From assembly GCF_003217295.1 (NCBI RefSeq), contig NZ_QJTJ01000028.1, positions 1 through 41,068 of the forward strand: a DNA stretch of 41,068 nt. Direction: 5' to 3'. The translations under genes and the position numbers were made by a program. The stretch is from Ureibacillus chungkukjangi. Its GTDB lineage: Bacteria; Bacillota; Bacilli; Bacillales_A; Planococcaceae. The notes under the pieces are model-generated. The model was not told where the DNA came from. It ran no database searches and saw only the letters and a program-made list of their open reading frames with translations. Below, piece by piece: positions 7,718 to 16,165 of this stretch. Every line of letters starts with the position of its first letter. The first letter of the stretch is position 1.

Positions 7718-9049
7718 TTGGATGTGAAACTAAACCAAATTATAAAATTTCTTGAATTCGCTATAGAACACGTATCAGTTGGTATACACGCTATAGACCA
7801 TAAAGGGCATACAATCCTCTACAATAATAAAATGAAAGAAATTGAAGGATTTAATATTGAAGATGTATCAGATCGTTCAATTTTAGAATTATTTGCCTTT
7901 AGACAAAACGACAGTACATTATTACGTGTACTTCAAACAGGTTTAAAAGAAATGAATGTAAAGCAAACTTATTGGAATAAGGATGGTCATGAAATTACAA
8001 CTATTAATGATACCTACCCTATTTTTGATAATGAAACCATTATTGGTGCCATAGAGTTTGCTCGAGATATTACCTCATTAGAAAAGCTCGTTTACCAGCC
8101 TCTACGTCGCTACGGTGAACCCTTGACTTTTGACATAATCACCGCAGTTTCAGAACAAATGCAATCTGTCATAGACAACTCAAAAAAAGCTGCTCATGCT
8201 AGAGTACCCGTATTACTAGTTGGTGAATCAGGAACAGGGAAAGATTTAATTGCCGAAAGCATCCATCATGAGCTACTACCTGCAAATGATAAATTTGTAA
8301 CCTTATTTAGTAGAAGAACAAAGCAATCCATACTCGAAAAACTTAATAATTTTTTAAAAACGAATAAAAATTACACCTTCTTTTTTGAGCGAATAGAATT
8401 CTTATCCATTCCTATGCAACAGCAATTGCTTGAGATATTTAATGAGCTATCTCTAGAAAGGCATATGTTTATCGGAAGCATTGGAGATGACCCGATTGAT
8501 TTAATAAGTAATGGACAGCTACTTAAGGATTTATATTATTATTTTGCATCAATGACCATTAATATACCCCCGCTAAAGGCTCGCAAAGAGGATATAATGC
8601 CCTTTGTGCATGATTATTTTAGTCGGCATCGAGAACGGTTTGCATCAGATATAAAAGGATTAGCAGAAGATGTAATACAAATCTTCCTACAATATGATTG
8701 GCCGGGGAATTTAAAGGAACTCGAAATATTATTAGATGAAATCGCATCAATGATTACAAACGAAAAGCTTGTAACCTACGAAATGCTCCCGCTACACTTC
8801 CGTTTTAAAGTGCAGCAGTTGGATGATATAACACATAAACCTGATTTTTTCATCGTTCAATCAAGTAAGGAATTGTTACCATTAGATGATTACCTGCGAG
8901 AGGCTGAGAAGTATTATGTACATAATGTACTTAACATGTACGAGGGGAATATTACTAAGACAGCAAATGCCCTTGGAATGAGTAGACAAAATCTGCAGTA
9001 TCGCCTGAGGAAATTTAAGAAAATAGATGACCCTAAGGATTTGAGTTAA
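7718..9049 (+). CDS. RocR-like PAS/AAA+/Fis-HTH regulator lacking the sigma-54 contact motif
   Basis: A 443-residue regulator with a PAS-like sensor (about 8-115), a central AAA+ domain (about 140-365) and a Fis-type helix-turn-helix (about 410-433, NITKTANALGMSRQNLQYRL). Walker A is intact (GESGTGKD, 169-176) and WPGNLKEL (328-335) is kept. The GAFTGA loop is missing, about 20 residues are lost between Walker A and B, Walker B reads FFFERIEF rather than LFLDE, and FRxDLYYRL reads LLKDLYYYF, so the arginine residues are gone. It therefore probably cannot remodel sigma-54 polymerase and acts as a DNA-binding regulator through sigma-A. The TTG start has GAGGTG seven bases upstream. It is divergent from rocA and probably controls the roc genes in response to a ligand bound by the PAS domain. 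Confidence 0.85.
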   Translation: MDVKLNQIIKFLEFAIEHVSVGIHAIDHKGHTILYNNKMKEIEGFNIEDVSDRSILELFAFRQNDSTLLRVLQTGLKEMNVKQTYWNKDGHEITTINDTYPIFDNETIIGAIEFARDITSLEKLVYQPLRRYGEPLTFDIITAVSEQMQSVIDNSKKAAHARVPVLLVGESGTGKDLIAESIHHELLPANDKFVTLFSRRTKQSILEKLNNFLKTNKNYTFFFERIEFLSIPMQQQLLEIFNELSLERHMFIGSIGDDPIDLISNGQLLKDLYYYFASMTINIPPLKARKEDIMPFVHDYFSRHRERFASDIKGLAEDVIQIFLQYDWPGNLKELEILLDEIASMITNEKLVTYEMLPLHFRFKVQQLDDITHKPDFFIVQSSKELLPLDDYLREAEKYYVHNVLNMYEGNITKTANALGMSRQNLQYRLRKFKKIDDPKDLS

Positions 9050-9085
9050 GATTTTTTTTAACAGAGAATTCTCTATCTATAGGGG

Positions 9086-9122
9086 AAAAAACAGAGAGCA
9101 GCTCTCCTGCCCTCTGTTTTTT
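9086..9122. terminator. Bidirectional terminator between the regulator and yugI
   Basis: The arms AAAAAACAGAG (9086-9096) and CTCTGTTTTTT (9112-9122) enclose a short loop and carry A and T runs on both sides, so it can serve both convergent genes. It overlaps the yugI stop codon. Confidence 0.82.
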
Positions 9123-9492
9123 AATGCCCAGATTGTTCAATCCAATGCTGTAGTTTGTCTTTTAAAGATTTAAAACCATCTGCATCACTTTCATCAACCC
9201 GATCTTGTAAGGTTTTTCTTGGCTGATCTTTTTTCTTAAGTGGCGGGGCTTCCTGCAATGCACGAGTAGATAAGCTAATTTTGTCTGATTTCTCATCGAT
9301 ATCTAAAATTTTAACTTGAATCTCTTCGCCCACTTTTAAAAAATCAGCAACATCCTTCACATATCCATACGTAATTTCTGAAATATGAACTAGACCCTGC
9401 GATTCGTCATCTAAAGCAACGAATGCCCCATAAGGCTGTATGCCAGTTACCTTACCGGTTACAACTTCACCTACTTCGTATTTTTTTGTCAT
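9121..9492 (-). CDS. yugI: S1-domain RNA-binding protein, YugI (general stress protein 13) family
   Basis: A 123-residue protein with one S1 RNA-binding domain at about 4-75. The typical elements are GEVVTGKVTGIQPYGAFV, GLVHISEI and VKILDIDEKSDKISLS. The tail is basic and charged (PPLKKKDQPRK). B. subtilis YugI (GSP13) associates with ribosomes and is a general stress protein; the same role is inferred here. The start has AGGAACCG upstream, a moderate site. In B. subtilis it lies near yugE and patB, as it does here, supporting orthology. Confidence 0.92.
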   Translation of the reverse strand: MTKKYEVGEVVTGKVTGIQPYGAFVALDDESQGLVHISEITYGYVKDVADFLKVGEEIQVKILDIDEKSDKISLSTRALQEAPPLKKKDQPRKTLQDRVDESDADGFKSLKDKLQHWIEQSGH

Positions 9493-9670
9493 AAAACGGT
9501 TCCTACTTTCTGTATCTACGTAAATGTCATGTTAAATTATAACATATGTGTACTAGACGAACAAAGATTCACCTTAACGATTCAGAAAATAATTTCAAAA
9601 CTATCCGAAAAATCCACTTTCACAAAATATTTGACTTTCCGACTAAAAAATTCATATTTCAGACAAATTA

Positions 9671-9699
9671 TTAGCATAAGTTATATATTAAAATATAAT
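9671..9699 (+). promoter_or_regulatory. Possible sigma-A promoter of the small HTH gene
   Basis: TTAGCA (9671-9676), a 17-nt spacer and TATAAT (9694-9699) precede the gene by about 40 nt. The -35 box matches at only four positions. Confidence 0.4.
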
Positions 9700-9739
9700 G
9701 TATAAGAGTAAGGTATAAGAAAGAAAGGGCGTGTTTAGG

Positions 9740-9949
9740 TTGAAACAGAAATTCAATGAGCAACTTAGATTTTTAAGAGAAGAAAAAAATTGGTCCCTTG
9801 AGGAGTTATCGAAAAAGGTACAAGTTGGTGTAGAAAAGTTAGCTCAGTATGAAAATGGCGATCTAACTCCTTCTGTACAAACAGTTTTGAAGCTATCAAC
9901 AGTTTTAGAGGTACCTGCTTCTAATTTAATGGATGGTATTCAAGCATAG
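9740..9949 (+). CDS. Small XRE-family helix-turn-helix protein
   Basis: A protein of about 69 residues that is almost entirely one Cro/C1-type helix-turn-helix: LREEKNWSLEELSKKV and GVEKLAQYENGDLTPSVQTVLKL form the five-helix fold. It should bind DNA as a small repressor-type regulator; no target is evident. The frame can start at GTG 9731, but the GAAAGGG site (9724-9729) is too close to that codon and is well spaced for TTG 9740, which I prefer. It is a solo gene in a 600-bp region, followed by a structured hairpin. It has no phage or plasmid neighbours. Confidence 0.75.
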   Translation: MKQKFNEQLRFLREEKNWSLEELSKKVQVGVEKLAQYENGDLTPSVQTVLKLSTVLEVPASNLMDGIQA

Positions 9950-9991
9950 AGTGAACTTATGATAAAAAACTCAAAACGATTTAAAACAAAC

Positions 9992-10086
9992 AAAAAAGGA
10001 CTTCCTAAAAAGTGATGTGTGGCCCAAACATTAGATTAAGTAATCTACGGTTAGGTCAGATCGTCCACAGTAGGAAATCCTTTTTT
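9992..10086. other. Large structured hairpin: bidirectional terminator or small RNA element
   Basis: Outer arms of 16 bp with one mismatch (9992-10007 and 10071-10086) begin with A6 and end with T6. The 63-nt interior is not a simple loop: TGTGG (10018-10022) can pair with CCACA (10065-10069) and AGATT/AATCT (10033-10037, 10042-10046) forms an inner hairpin. It lies between convergent genes, so it can terminate both, but it is much larger than ordinary terminators in this window. No known RNA family was recognised. Confidence 0.6.
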
Positions 10087-10119
10087 CTTATTCAGCAATA
10101 ATTGAAGCTTCTGCCATCT

Positions 10120-10389
10120 TTATACGATACATTTTGCTTCAAATTTAATTGCAATTAATTTATATGAAATCTCAACACATTTTTCGAAAGGAATCCATTG
10201 TAAAAATGAATGCTCGTAAACTTGTTGAATTACTTTTGCAAGCTTACTAGGATCGTCTATTCCCTGGAGTGCCGCAACTACGTCAGCTGTCTCAGTATCG
10301 TAGCCATCTTCCCCAATATTAAAAGGATCCCATTCTTCTAAAATCTTTATTGCGGCTTTGTTCATTAGTATATTGTCCAAAGTTTTCAC
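10120..10389 (-). CDS. yugE: DUF1871 family protein, YugE-like
   Basis: An 89-residue acidic, helical soluble protein of the DUF1871 family. Recognisable features are the WDPFNIGEDGYDTETADVV segment (20-38) and the C-terminal W/C-containing helix. The function is not known. B. subtilis yugE lies beside patB, and here the gene is divergent from patB with a 65-bp gap. It has a weak ribosome site (GGGTG). The family call is from memory of the YugE sequence pattern. Confidence 0.8.
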   Translation of the reverse strand: MKTLDNILMNKAAIKILEEWDPFNIGEDGYDTETADVVAALQGIDDPSKLAKVIQQVYEHSFLQWIPFEKCVEISYKLIAIKFEAKCIV

Positions 10390-10395
10390 CCTATT

Positions 10396-10423
10396 TTTAC
10401 TATTATGTATGCTATTATATAAT
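10396..10423 (+). promoter_or_regulatory. Probable sigma-A promoter of patB
   Basis: TTTACT (10396-10401), a 16-nt spacer and a perfect TATAAT (10418-10423) lie about 30 nt before the patB start, in the divergent gap with yugE. Confidence 0.5.
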
Positions 10424-10454
10424 ACAGAATTGAAAAAAGAAATGAGGGATACGA

Positions 10455-11636
10455 TTGTTTAATTTTGATGAGCTTTTTGATCGTAAAAATACGAGTAGTT
10501 TAAAATGGGACCAATTCAAAGAACGTCTCAAGCTGCAATATAATGTAGAGGATGCTTCTGACATTCTTCCAATGTGGGTAGCGGATATGGATTTTGCAAT
10601 ACCACAAGTTGTTTCAGATGCTATCAAAGAACGTCTTGATCACCCAATTTTCGGTTATTCATATGTTAGTGATGAATGTAAAAATGCAATTATTGGTTGG
10701 TTCGACCGTCGCCATAATTGGCAAATTGAACCTCATACATTAATGTTCCATCAAGGAGTCGTTCCAGCATTAGGAACTATCCTCGAAACATTTACTGAGC
10801 CTGGCGATAAAATTTGTATTTCTACACCTGTTTACCCAGCATTCTTTAGTATTCCAAATGCACAGAAACGCGAGGTTGTCGAATGTGATTTAGTACTAGC
10901 AGACGACACGATGAAATTTGACTTTACTGAGCTTGAAGAGAAATTCAAATCAGGCGTAAAGGTTTATGTTCTTTGCAGTCCACATAATCCTGGTGGTGTT
11001 GTTTGGACAAGAGAAGACCTAGAACAGCTTGTTCAACTATGTATTCAATATGATGTATTGCTAGTTTCAGATGAAATCCATGCCGATATCGTTTTTGATG
11101 GCTACAAACACATCCCTACATTAACGGTTAAGGATGCTGACAAAGCTAAAATTATCACTTGTATCGCTCCAACAAAAACGTTTAATATTGCTGGGGTTCA
11201 TGCAGCTATTATGGTAGTTCCAGATAAAGAGCTTCGTGCAAAGTTAAATGCAGATAAACTAGCACATGGTCGCGACGACTTAAACGTCTTAGCCGCTGCT
11301 GGGGTTCAAGCTGCATACGAAAAAGGCGATGATTGGGTAGATTCAATGATTGCCTATGTTTCTAATAATCTAGATTATGTTGTAGAAGAATTAAACAAAC
11401 TAGATGGCATCCAGGCAACCAAGCCACAGTCTACCTACTTAATTTGGATTGATTACCGTGAAACGGGACTATCTGAAAGTGATATGATGCATCGTCTCTT
11501 AGAAAAAGGGAGGCTCGCAATCGAGCCTGGTACAAAGTACAGTGAAGCCGGACGAGGCTTCTTACGCATGAATGTTGCCTGTCCTTTAGAAATTGTAAAA
11601 GACGGTGTTGAACGATTTAAGACAGCATTATTATAA
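10455..11636 (+). CDS. patB: PatB/MalY family pyridoxal-phosphate C-S lyase
   Basis: A 393-residue fold-type I PLP enzyme. Seen: ILPMWVADMDFA (38-49) characteristic of MalY/PatB, SPHNPGG with N178, DEIHAD with D206 contacting the cofactor, and the Schiff-base lysine K241 in APTKTFN. The family cleaves cystathionine and cysteine conjugates to thiols, pyruvate and ammonia; B. subtilis PatB is a C-S lyase acting on cystathionine and cysteine. The start is TTG 10455 with GAGGG six bases upstream. The neighbourhood (yugI, yugE) matches B. subtilis. An aminotransferase role is less likely given the MalY-type N-terminus. Confidence 0.9.
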   Translation: MFNFDELFDRKNTSSLKWDQFKERLKLQYNVEDASDILPMWVADMDFAIPQVVSDAIKERLDHPIFGYSYVSDECKNAIIGWFDRRHNWQIEPHTLMFHQGVVPALGTILETFTEPGDKICISTPVYPAFFSIPNAQKREVVECDLVLADDTMKFDFTELEEKFKSGVKVYVLCSPHNPGGVVWTREDLEQLVQLCIQYDVLLVSDEIHADIVFDGYKHIPTLTVKDADKAKIITCIAPTKTFNIAGVHAAIMVVPDKELRAKLNADKLAHGRDDLNVLAAAGVQAAYEKGDDWVDSMIAYVSNNLDYVVEELNKLDGIQATKPQSTYLIWIDYRETGLSESDMMHRLLEKGRLAIEPGTKYSEAGRGFLRMNVACPLEIVKDGVERFKTALL

Positions 11637-11662
11637 ATAATAGATTAATAATATCCATTACG

Positions 11663-11698
11663 AAAAGTCACGACCTTTACAAAGGCCGCGACTTTTTT
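11663..11698 (+). terminator. Rho-independent terminator of patB
   Basis: Arms 11663-11678 and 11681-11696 pair with two G-U type mismatches and are followed by a T run (ACTTTTTTG). It also lies downstream of the convergent AEC transporter gene, and an A run on the other side allows minus-strand use. Confidence 0.82.
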
Positions 11699-11723
11699 GT
11701 TCTACACATTACAGCTAAACACT

Positions 11724-12653
11724 TTAAGCTCCAAATATAAGATTCCCTAAAATGATGTTAATCGCAACTGTGAAAGGACTTAAAATCGTTGTATATACAA
11801 CAATAGCTGCTGCCTTATCAGGAACATTATTATACTCTAAGGCTATTAAAGCCGCACTGCGATTTGAAGGAAAAGAGCTTGATAAGAATAAGGCTTTAGC
11901 TAATAGACCAGTAATTCCTAAACTAAATAAAATCAATAAGCTAATTACCTGAGAAAACAATACTCGAATAATGATGGCATTTACAACAACCTTGTCTACC
12001 TGCTTCATTCCTTTAAAGGAAATTTGAGCCCCTAATGTCAATAAAGCAATTGCTATAAAACCATCATCAATTTGTTTTAAAGGAATCTCTAATACTGAAG
12101 GTATCGGTAAATTGAATAGCTTCATAATAACCGCTAATAACAAACCATAAATAATAGGTATTTTGAGCATCTTTTTTATCTGCTCTTTTGAAATTTTCCC
12201 ATTTACGGAAGATGCATTTAAAAATCCCCATGTGTAGGTCAGGACATTTTGGATTACGGCGATAATAACCTGAACAGATGTCCCTACTGGATCTGTTTTA
12301 AACACTAAGTTACTTACTGGGATACCATAATTTGCTGAATTACTTAAAACTGCCCCGTTCTTAAAGGTTGCAGATTCTTCAAAGGTTAAGTTTAAACGTT
12401 TCCCATAGAGAATTGTTAGTACAATTAAACTGACATTATACAAAACTACGTACAGAATTATATTGATAATAATCGCTTTCTCAAAGGAAGTATTATAAAT
12501 ATTAAAGAAACAAACGATTGGTAAAAAGAAATAAATCAATATATTACTAAGCGTATTTAGATTCAAGTTAAACTTATAATTCAAAGCAGTCCCTGAAATT
12601 ATAAGAACAAACATCGGTAAAATAATTGTTACTATAATTTCGAAGATAATCAT
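11724..12653 (-). CDS. AEC family (auxin efflux carrier-type) transporter
   Basis: A 309-residue membrane protein with about ten helices in two five-helix repeats. ILPMFVLIISG (N-terminal) and the repeat-two LLTLGAQISFKG match the AEC/malonate permease pattern. Bacterial members move malonate, malate or other organic acids. It is the last gene of a minus-strand operon with a tripartite carboxylate importer and an MmgE/PrpD protein, so it could export the product or import a second acid. No clear Shine-Dalgarno precedes ATG 12653; with only 12 bp after the previous stop, translational coupling is likely. The transport direction is unknown. Confidence 0.85.
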   Translation of the reverse strand: MIIFEIIVTIILPMFVLIISGTALNYKFNLNLNTLSNILIYFFLPIVCFFNIYNTSFEKAIIINIILYVVLYNVSLIVLTILYGKRLNLTFEESATFKNGAVLSNSANYGIPVSNLVFKTDPVGTSVQVIIAVIQNVLTYTWGFLNASSVNGKISKEQIKKMLKIPIIYGLLLAVIMKLFNLPIPSVLEIPLKQIDDGFIAIALLTLGAQISFKGMKQVDKVVVNAIIIRVLFSQVISLLILFSLGITGLLAKALFLSSSFPSNRSAALIALEYNNVPDKAAAIVVYTTILSPFTVAINIILGNLIFGA

Positions 12654-12665
12654 AATCGCACTACA

Positions 12666-13988
12666 CTATACAGTTTGATTTAATAATTGATTTAGGTTAT
12701 TTTCATTTTCAATAGTTAAAATAACGGATTTAATGGTTGCAGATTTTTCAGTACCTAAAATTGGTTCTACTAATTTATTAAACTTTGCTGTTAATGCCTC
12801 TAACGTCATAGGGTTTTCAACGCTACCCGTTGCTCGTTCAATATAAATCTCTTCCGTCTCACCATTTTTTAGAGTGATTACCCCTTTAACTGATTCTTCT
12901 GGTATGTTTTCATCAATTACTGGGTTAATTTTTTCTCTAAATGCTACCACTTCTGCCGAATTTACAATTTCATCCTTATATTCACTTTCACCCGCATCCC
13001 CATACAAGAATGCAACCGAACCTGTATGGTAAATACTAAATTTCCCTTCTAAGCCTGTTTTAGGAGTAGGCTTACCTGTAAGCTCCAATACATATTGGTT
13101 AACATAGAGGTTGATTTTCTCTACCTCTTCAACCTTATACTTCTTCCCAAAATGAATACATGCATCAATAGCTGGATGTAATACAATTCCACAAGCATAA
13201 GGCTTAAAGCTATTCTTATAAATTTCCCATGTTTTCCCCCAGTTAGTATTTACTTCTTCAAGATTGCTTTCTGGGGCATATACATTTGCAAATCCTCTTT
13301 TCGCCTCAATAACCTGTTCTGAACTTGTAAAGCCTTGCTTTGCCATTAAAGCTGCTAATAGACCGTTTTGAGCAGCCTTACCTGGATGGAACGGTTTTGT
13401 CATAGTACCAAACATTTCTCTTAAACCAAAAGATTGTGTACCCGCAATTCCTAATGCATAGGTAAGCTCTGTTTCATTTAAATCTAACAGTATCCCTGCA
13501 GCAACCGCTGCTCCAAATACCCCAGTCGAACTTGTGATATGATAACCAAGTTGGTAATGACTTGGATAAACAGCATTAGCAATTCGTAATTCAACCTCAC
13601 ATCCCAGTGTAAAAGCATGTATGATTTGCTCGCCTGTTAAATTGTATTTCTGCCCTAATGCTAATACCACTGGTGCCACAGGACCACTTGGGTGATGGAT
13701 TGTATCTAAATGTGTGTCATCGTAATCAAAGATATGGGATGACATACCATTAATAAGTGCTGCCATTAAGATATCTACCTTTTCTTCTCTACCTAAAATA
13801 TTGACATCTGCTTCCTTATTAACTTCATTAGCCACAGCTAATACCATGTCTACAGATTCATGCCTAGATGCTCCGATTGCTACACCCATCCAGTTATAAA
13901 AACTCTTTTTGGCATGCTCAATTACTTCAGCCGGAATATCTTCATACTTAGTATTTAAAATATTTTTTACCAATTCTTTTGTCACCAT
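12666..13988 (-). CDS. MmgE/PrpD family protein
   Basis: A 440-residue protein covering the whole MmgE/PrpD fold: an all-helical N-terminal domain with DYDDTHLDTIHHPSGPVAPVVLALG (about 94-116) and GAAVAAGILLDL, and a C-terminal lid domain with FKPYACGIVLHPAIDA (about 246-262). The HPSGP block and the KPY/CG motif line the active site in the family. Members include 2-methylcitrate dehydratase, cis-aconitate decarboxylase and iminodisuccinate epimerase, all acting on di- or tricarboxylates. No other methylcitrate-cycle gene (prpC, prpB) is present, so a prpD role is doubtful. The tripartite transporter in the same operon points to a tri- or dicarboxylate substrate. GGGGGA precedes the start and overlaps the end of gntR. 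Confidence 0.9.
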   Translation of the reverse strand: MVTKELVKNILNTKYEDIPAEVIEHAKKSFYNWMGVAIGASRHESVDMVLAVANEVNKEADVNILGREEKVDILMAALINGMSSHIFDYDDTHLDTIHHPSGPVAPVVLALGQKYNLTGEQIIHAFTLGCEVELRIANAVYPSHYQLGYHITSSTGVFGAAVAAGILLDLNETELTYALGIAGTQSFGLREMFGTMTKPFHPGKAAQNGLLAALMAKQGFTSSEQVIEAKRGFANVYAPESNLEEVNTNWGKTWEIYKNSFKPYACGIVLHPAIDACIHFGKKYKVEEVEKINLYVNQYVLELTGKPTPKTGLEGKFSIYHTGSVAFLYGDAGESEYKDEIVNSAEVVAFREKINPVIDENIPEESVKGVITLKNGETEEIYIERATGSVENPMTLEALTAKFNKLVEPILGTEKSATIKSVILTIENENNLNQLLNQTV

Positions 13989-13992
13989 AAAA

Positions 13993-14631
13993 TTAATCCC
14001 CCTTAATTTTTAACAAAATATTGTCTCTTGATTTCCGCACGTGGAATTTTGCAGTTTCTTCAGCTAAACTCTTATCCCCAGTTTTAATAGCGTTAATAAT
14101 CATCCTATGCTCTTGAATATTCTCATAGGGTCTTCCTTTGTTCGATAATGATTGAGACATTAACAATGAAATCTGCATTTGCAGGTCACTCATGATTTCT
14201 AACAAATAATGATTCCCGGACAATCTGGCGAGAGTGTTATGAAACTCAGAATTTATTTCTGACAGACGTATAAGACTCCCCTGCTCTGCTTCTTTTTCAG
14301 CTAGCTCAATATAATTCTCAAGAAGCTTAATATCTTCAGCACTGTGTGATTCAGCAATCCTTCCAACTGAAAGCCCCTCTAATAGTTCTCTTATTTCATA
14401 TAAATCTTCAATTTTTTCTTTAGAATATAGAGTTACCTTCACACCCTTGTGCGGCTCGTATTCCATTAACCCCTGCTCTATTAGCTTTTTAAACGCCTCT
14501 CGAATCGGCGTTCTACTTACACCAATTTCATTTGCAATCGCACGTTCTGTTAACGTTTGACCTGGGACAATATCCCCCATTTTAATTTGTTGAATGATAA
14601 AATCATAAACCGAGTTACCTTTGACTGACAT
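13993..14631 (-). CDS. GntR family regulator, FCD (FadR) subfamily
   Basis: A 212-residue regulator. Its N-terminal winged helix is at about 5-68 (LTERAIANEIGVSRTPIREAFKKL) and its helical FCD ligand domain at about 77-205. Candidate metal-binding residues usual for FCD domains are N127 and H131 (NSEFH), H175 (EHR) and H197. FCD regulators commonly sense carboxylates, which fits the operon. It is encoded inside the operon, 13 bp after tctA and 4 bp before mmgE/prpD, so it is probably an autoregulator. The palindromes ATGGTATACCAT and ATGGTATACAAT around the tctC promoter match the GT-N-TAC operator style of this subfamily. Confidence 0.92.
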   Translation of the reverse strand: MSVKGNSVYDFIIQQIKMGDIVPGQTLTERAIANEIGVSRTPIREAFKKLIEQGLMEYEPHKGVKVTLYSKEKIEDLYEIRELLEGLSVGRIAESHSAEDIKLLENYIELAEKEAEQGSLIRLSEINSEFHNTLARLSGNHYLLEIMSDLQMQISLLMSQSLSNKGRPYENIQEHRMIINAIKTGDKSLAEETAKFHVRKSRDNILLKIKGD

Positions 14632-14644
14632 TTCATTACCTCAT

Positions 14645-16153
14645 TTATACTTGAATTTCTTTCGAATCTTTTTGCTCCTTATGCTTTTGACGGATTTTCT
14701 TCACTAATGGAAGGAAAAACATTAAAATAGCCAAGATTATCAAAACTAACGCTATTGGACGTGTGAAGAAGAACGAAACTCCCTCTGTCGATACAATCAT
14801 GGCTCTTCTAAAGTTTGTTTCAATCATAAATCCTAAAACCATAGCAAGAACAATTGGTGTGGTAGGAACATGTAATTTTCTAATGAAGTAACCTAATATA
14901 CCGAAAATAAGCATAATCCAAACCGGATACATTGAATTGTTATATGCATAGGCGCCTACAATACAAATGGTAGATACAATTATTGCTAATATATTCTTCG
15001 GAATCTTAATAACTTTTACCCATAAGTTAACACCTAATAGGCCTATTAAAGTCATGATTGGTACAGAAATTAACAAAGATGCAAACAATGTATACGGAAT
15101 CTCTGGAGTTTCATGAAATAATTTGGGACCAGCTTGTAATCCTTGAATGGTTAAAGCACCTATTAAAATTGCTGCACTTGCAGATCCCGGGATTCCTAAG
15201 GCTAACATCGGTGCTAATGCTCCTGGAACCGCTGAGTTATTAGCCCCTTCAGCCGCAGCCACTCCTTGAATATTTCCTTTACCAAAGCTTTCTTTTTCTT
15301 TTGATGAATTTTTAGCCTCACTATAAGCAACTAAAGAAGCAACCGTTGCACCAGCACCTGGTATCACGCCAATTACATAACCAATAATTGGTGCCTTAAT
15401 GATCATGGTCTTCCAAATTTTTTTAAAATCTTCCTTTGTAAAACCCAGTCCCTTTACTTTCTCCACTACTGCCTTCTCGTTTTTAGTATTTTCTAGCATA
15501 TAAAACACTTCTGATAAGGCGAATAATCCAATTAGGGCCGGTAGAAAAGGAATGCCTCCTAACAAGCTCCCACTTTCAGCAAAACGAGTAACCCCTACAA
15601 TTGGGTCAATGCCGATACAAATAATGACAAGACCAAAAAACATACCTATTAAACTCTTAACCAATGATCCTTCGCTTAGAACACTAATTAAACTAAGTCC
15701 AAAGATAGCTAGAGCAAAATATTCCAACGGGCCAAAATTTAATGCGAACTTTGCCATTGGTACTGCTGTTAAAATTAATAAGATAGCACTGACAAATGCT
15801 CCTATACCTGACGATAAGATTGAAACTGTTAACGCTTTATTGGCTAATCCTTTTTGCGCTAGTGGGTACCCATCCCAAGCTGTTGCAGCAGCCGCTGCAG
15901 TACCTGGTGCATTTAAAAGTATCGCAGTAATTCCTCCACCATATTCGGCTGCACCGTATAAAGAAACAAGTAACACAAGAGCTGCAATCGGATCCATTCC
16001 AAAAGTTATGGGTACTAATATTGCAATACCAATACTAGGAGTTAGACCAGGAAGAGCACCAACAAAATATCCAATTAACGAACCTGCTAATATCATTAGC
16101 AAAATTTCAAATGTAAATATATTAGAAAATCCTTCTATTAAGTTAGCTAACAT
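14645..16153 (-). CDS. tctA: Tripartite tricarboxylate transporter, large membrane subunit TctA
   Basis: A 502-residue membrane protein with about twelve helices. The TctA signatures are GYFVGALPGLTPSIGIAI near residue 28, the repeated-type GVIPGAGATVASLVAYSEAKN near 260 and GALAPMLALGIPGSASAAILIGAL near 310. It forms the channel of a secondary, binding-protein-dependent carboxylate importer with TctB and TctC. The start has GGGGGGA upstream. TctB ends 12 bp before. The solute is unknown; citrate, aconitate, tartrate or aromatic acids are used by related systems. Confidence 0.94.
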   Translation of the reverse strand: MLANLIEGFSNIFTFEILLMILAGSLIGYFVGALPGLTPSIGIAILVPITFGMDPIAALVLLVSLYGAAEYGGGITAILLNAPGTAAAAATAWDGYPLAQKGLANKALTVSILSSGIGAFVSAILLILTAVPMAKFALNFGPLEYFALAIFGLSLISVLSEGSLVKSLIGMFFGLVIICIGIDPIVGVTRFAESGSLLGGIPFLPALIGLFALSEVFYMLENTKNEKAVVEKVKGLGFTKEDFKKIWKTMIIKAPIIGYVIGVIPGAGATVASLVAYSEAKNSSKEKESFGKGNIQGVAAAEGANNSAVPGALAPMLALGIPGSASAAILIGALTIQGLQAGPKLFHETPEIPYTLFASLLISVPIMTLIGLLGVNLWVKVIKIPKNILAIIVSTICIVGAYAYNNSMYPVWIMLIFGILGYFIRKLHVPTTPIVLAMVLGFMIETNFRRAMIVSTEGVSFFFTRPIALVLIILAILMFFLPLVKKIRQKHKEQKDSKEIQV

Positions 16154-16165
16154 CCTTTTCCCCCC

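Noticed and set aside
9601-9625. Rex-like half site TTCACAA upstream of yugI and the small HTH gene
   Set aside because: Only one half matches; no inverted partner at the right spacing.
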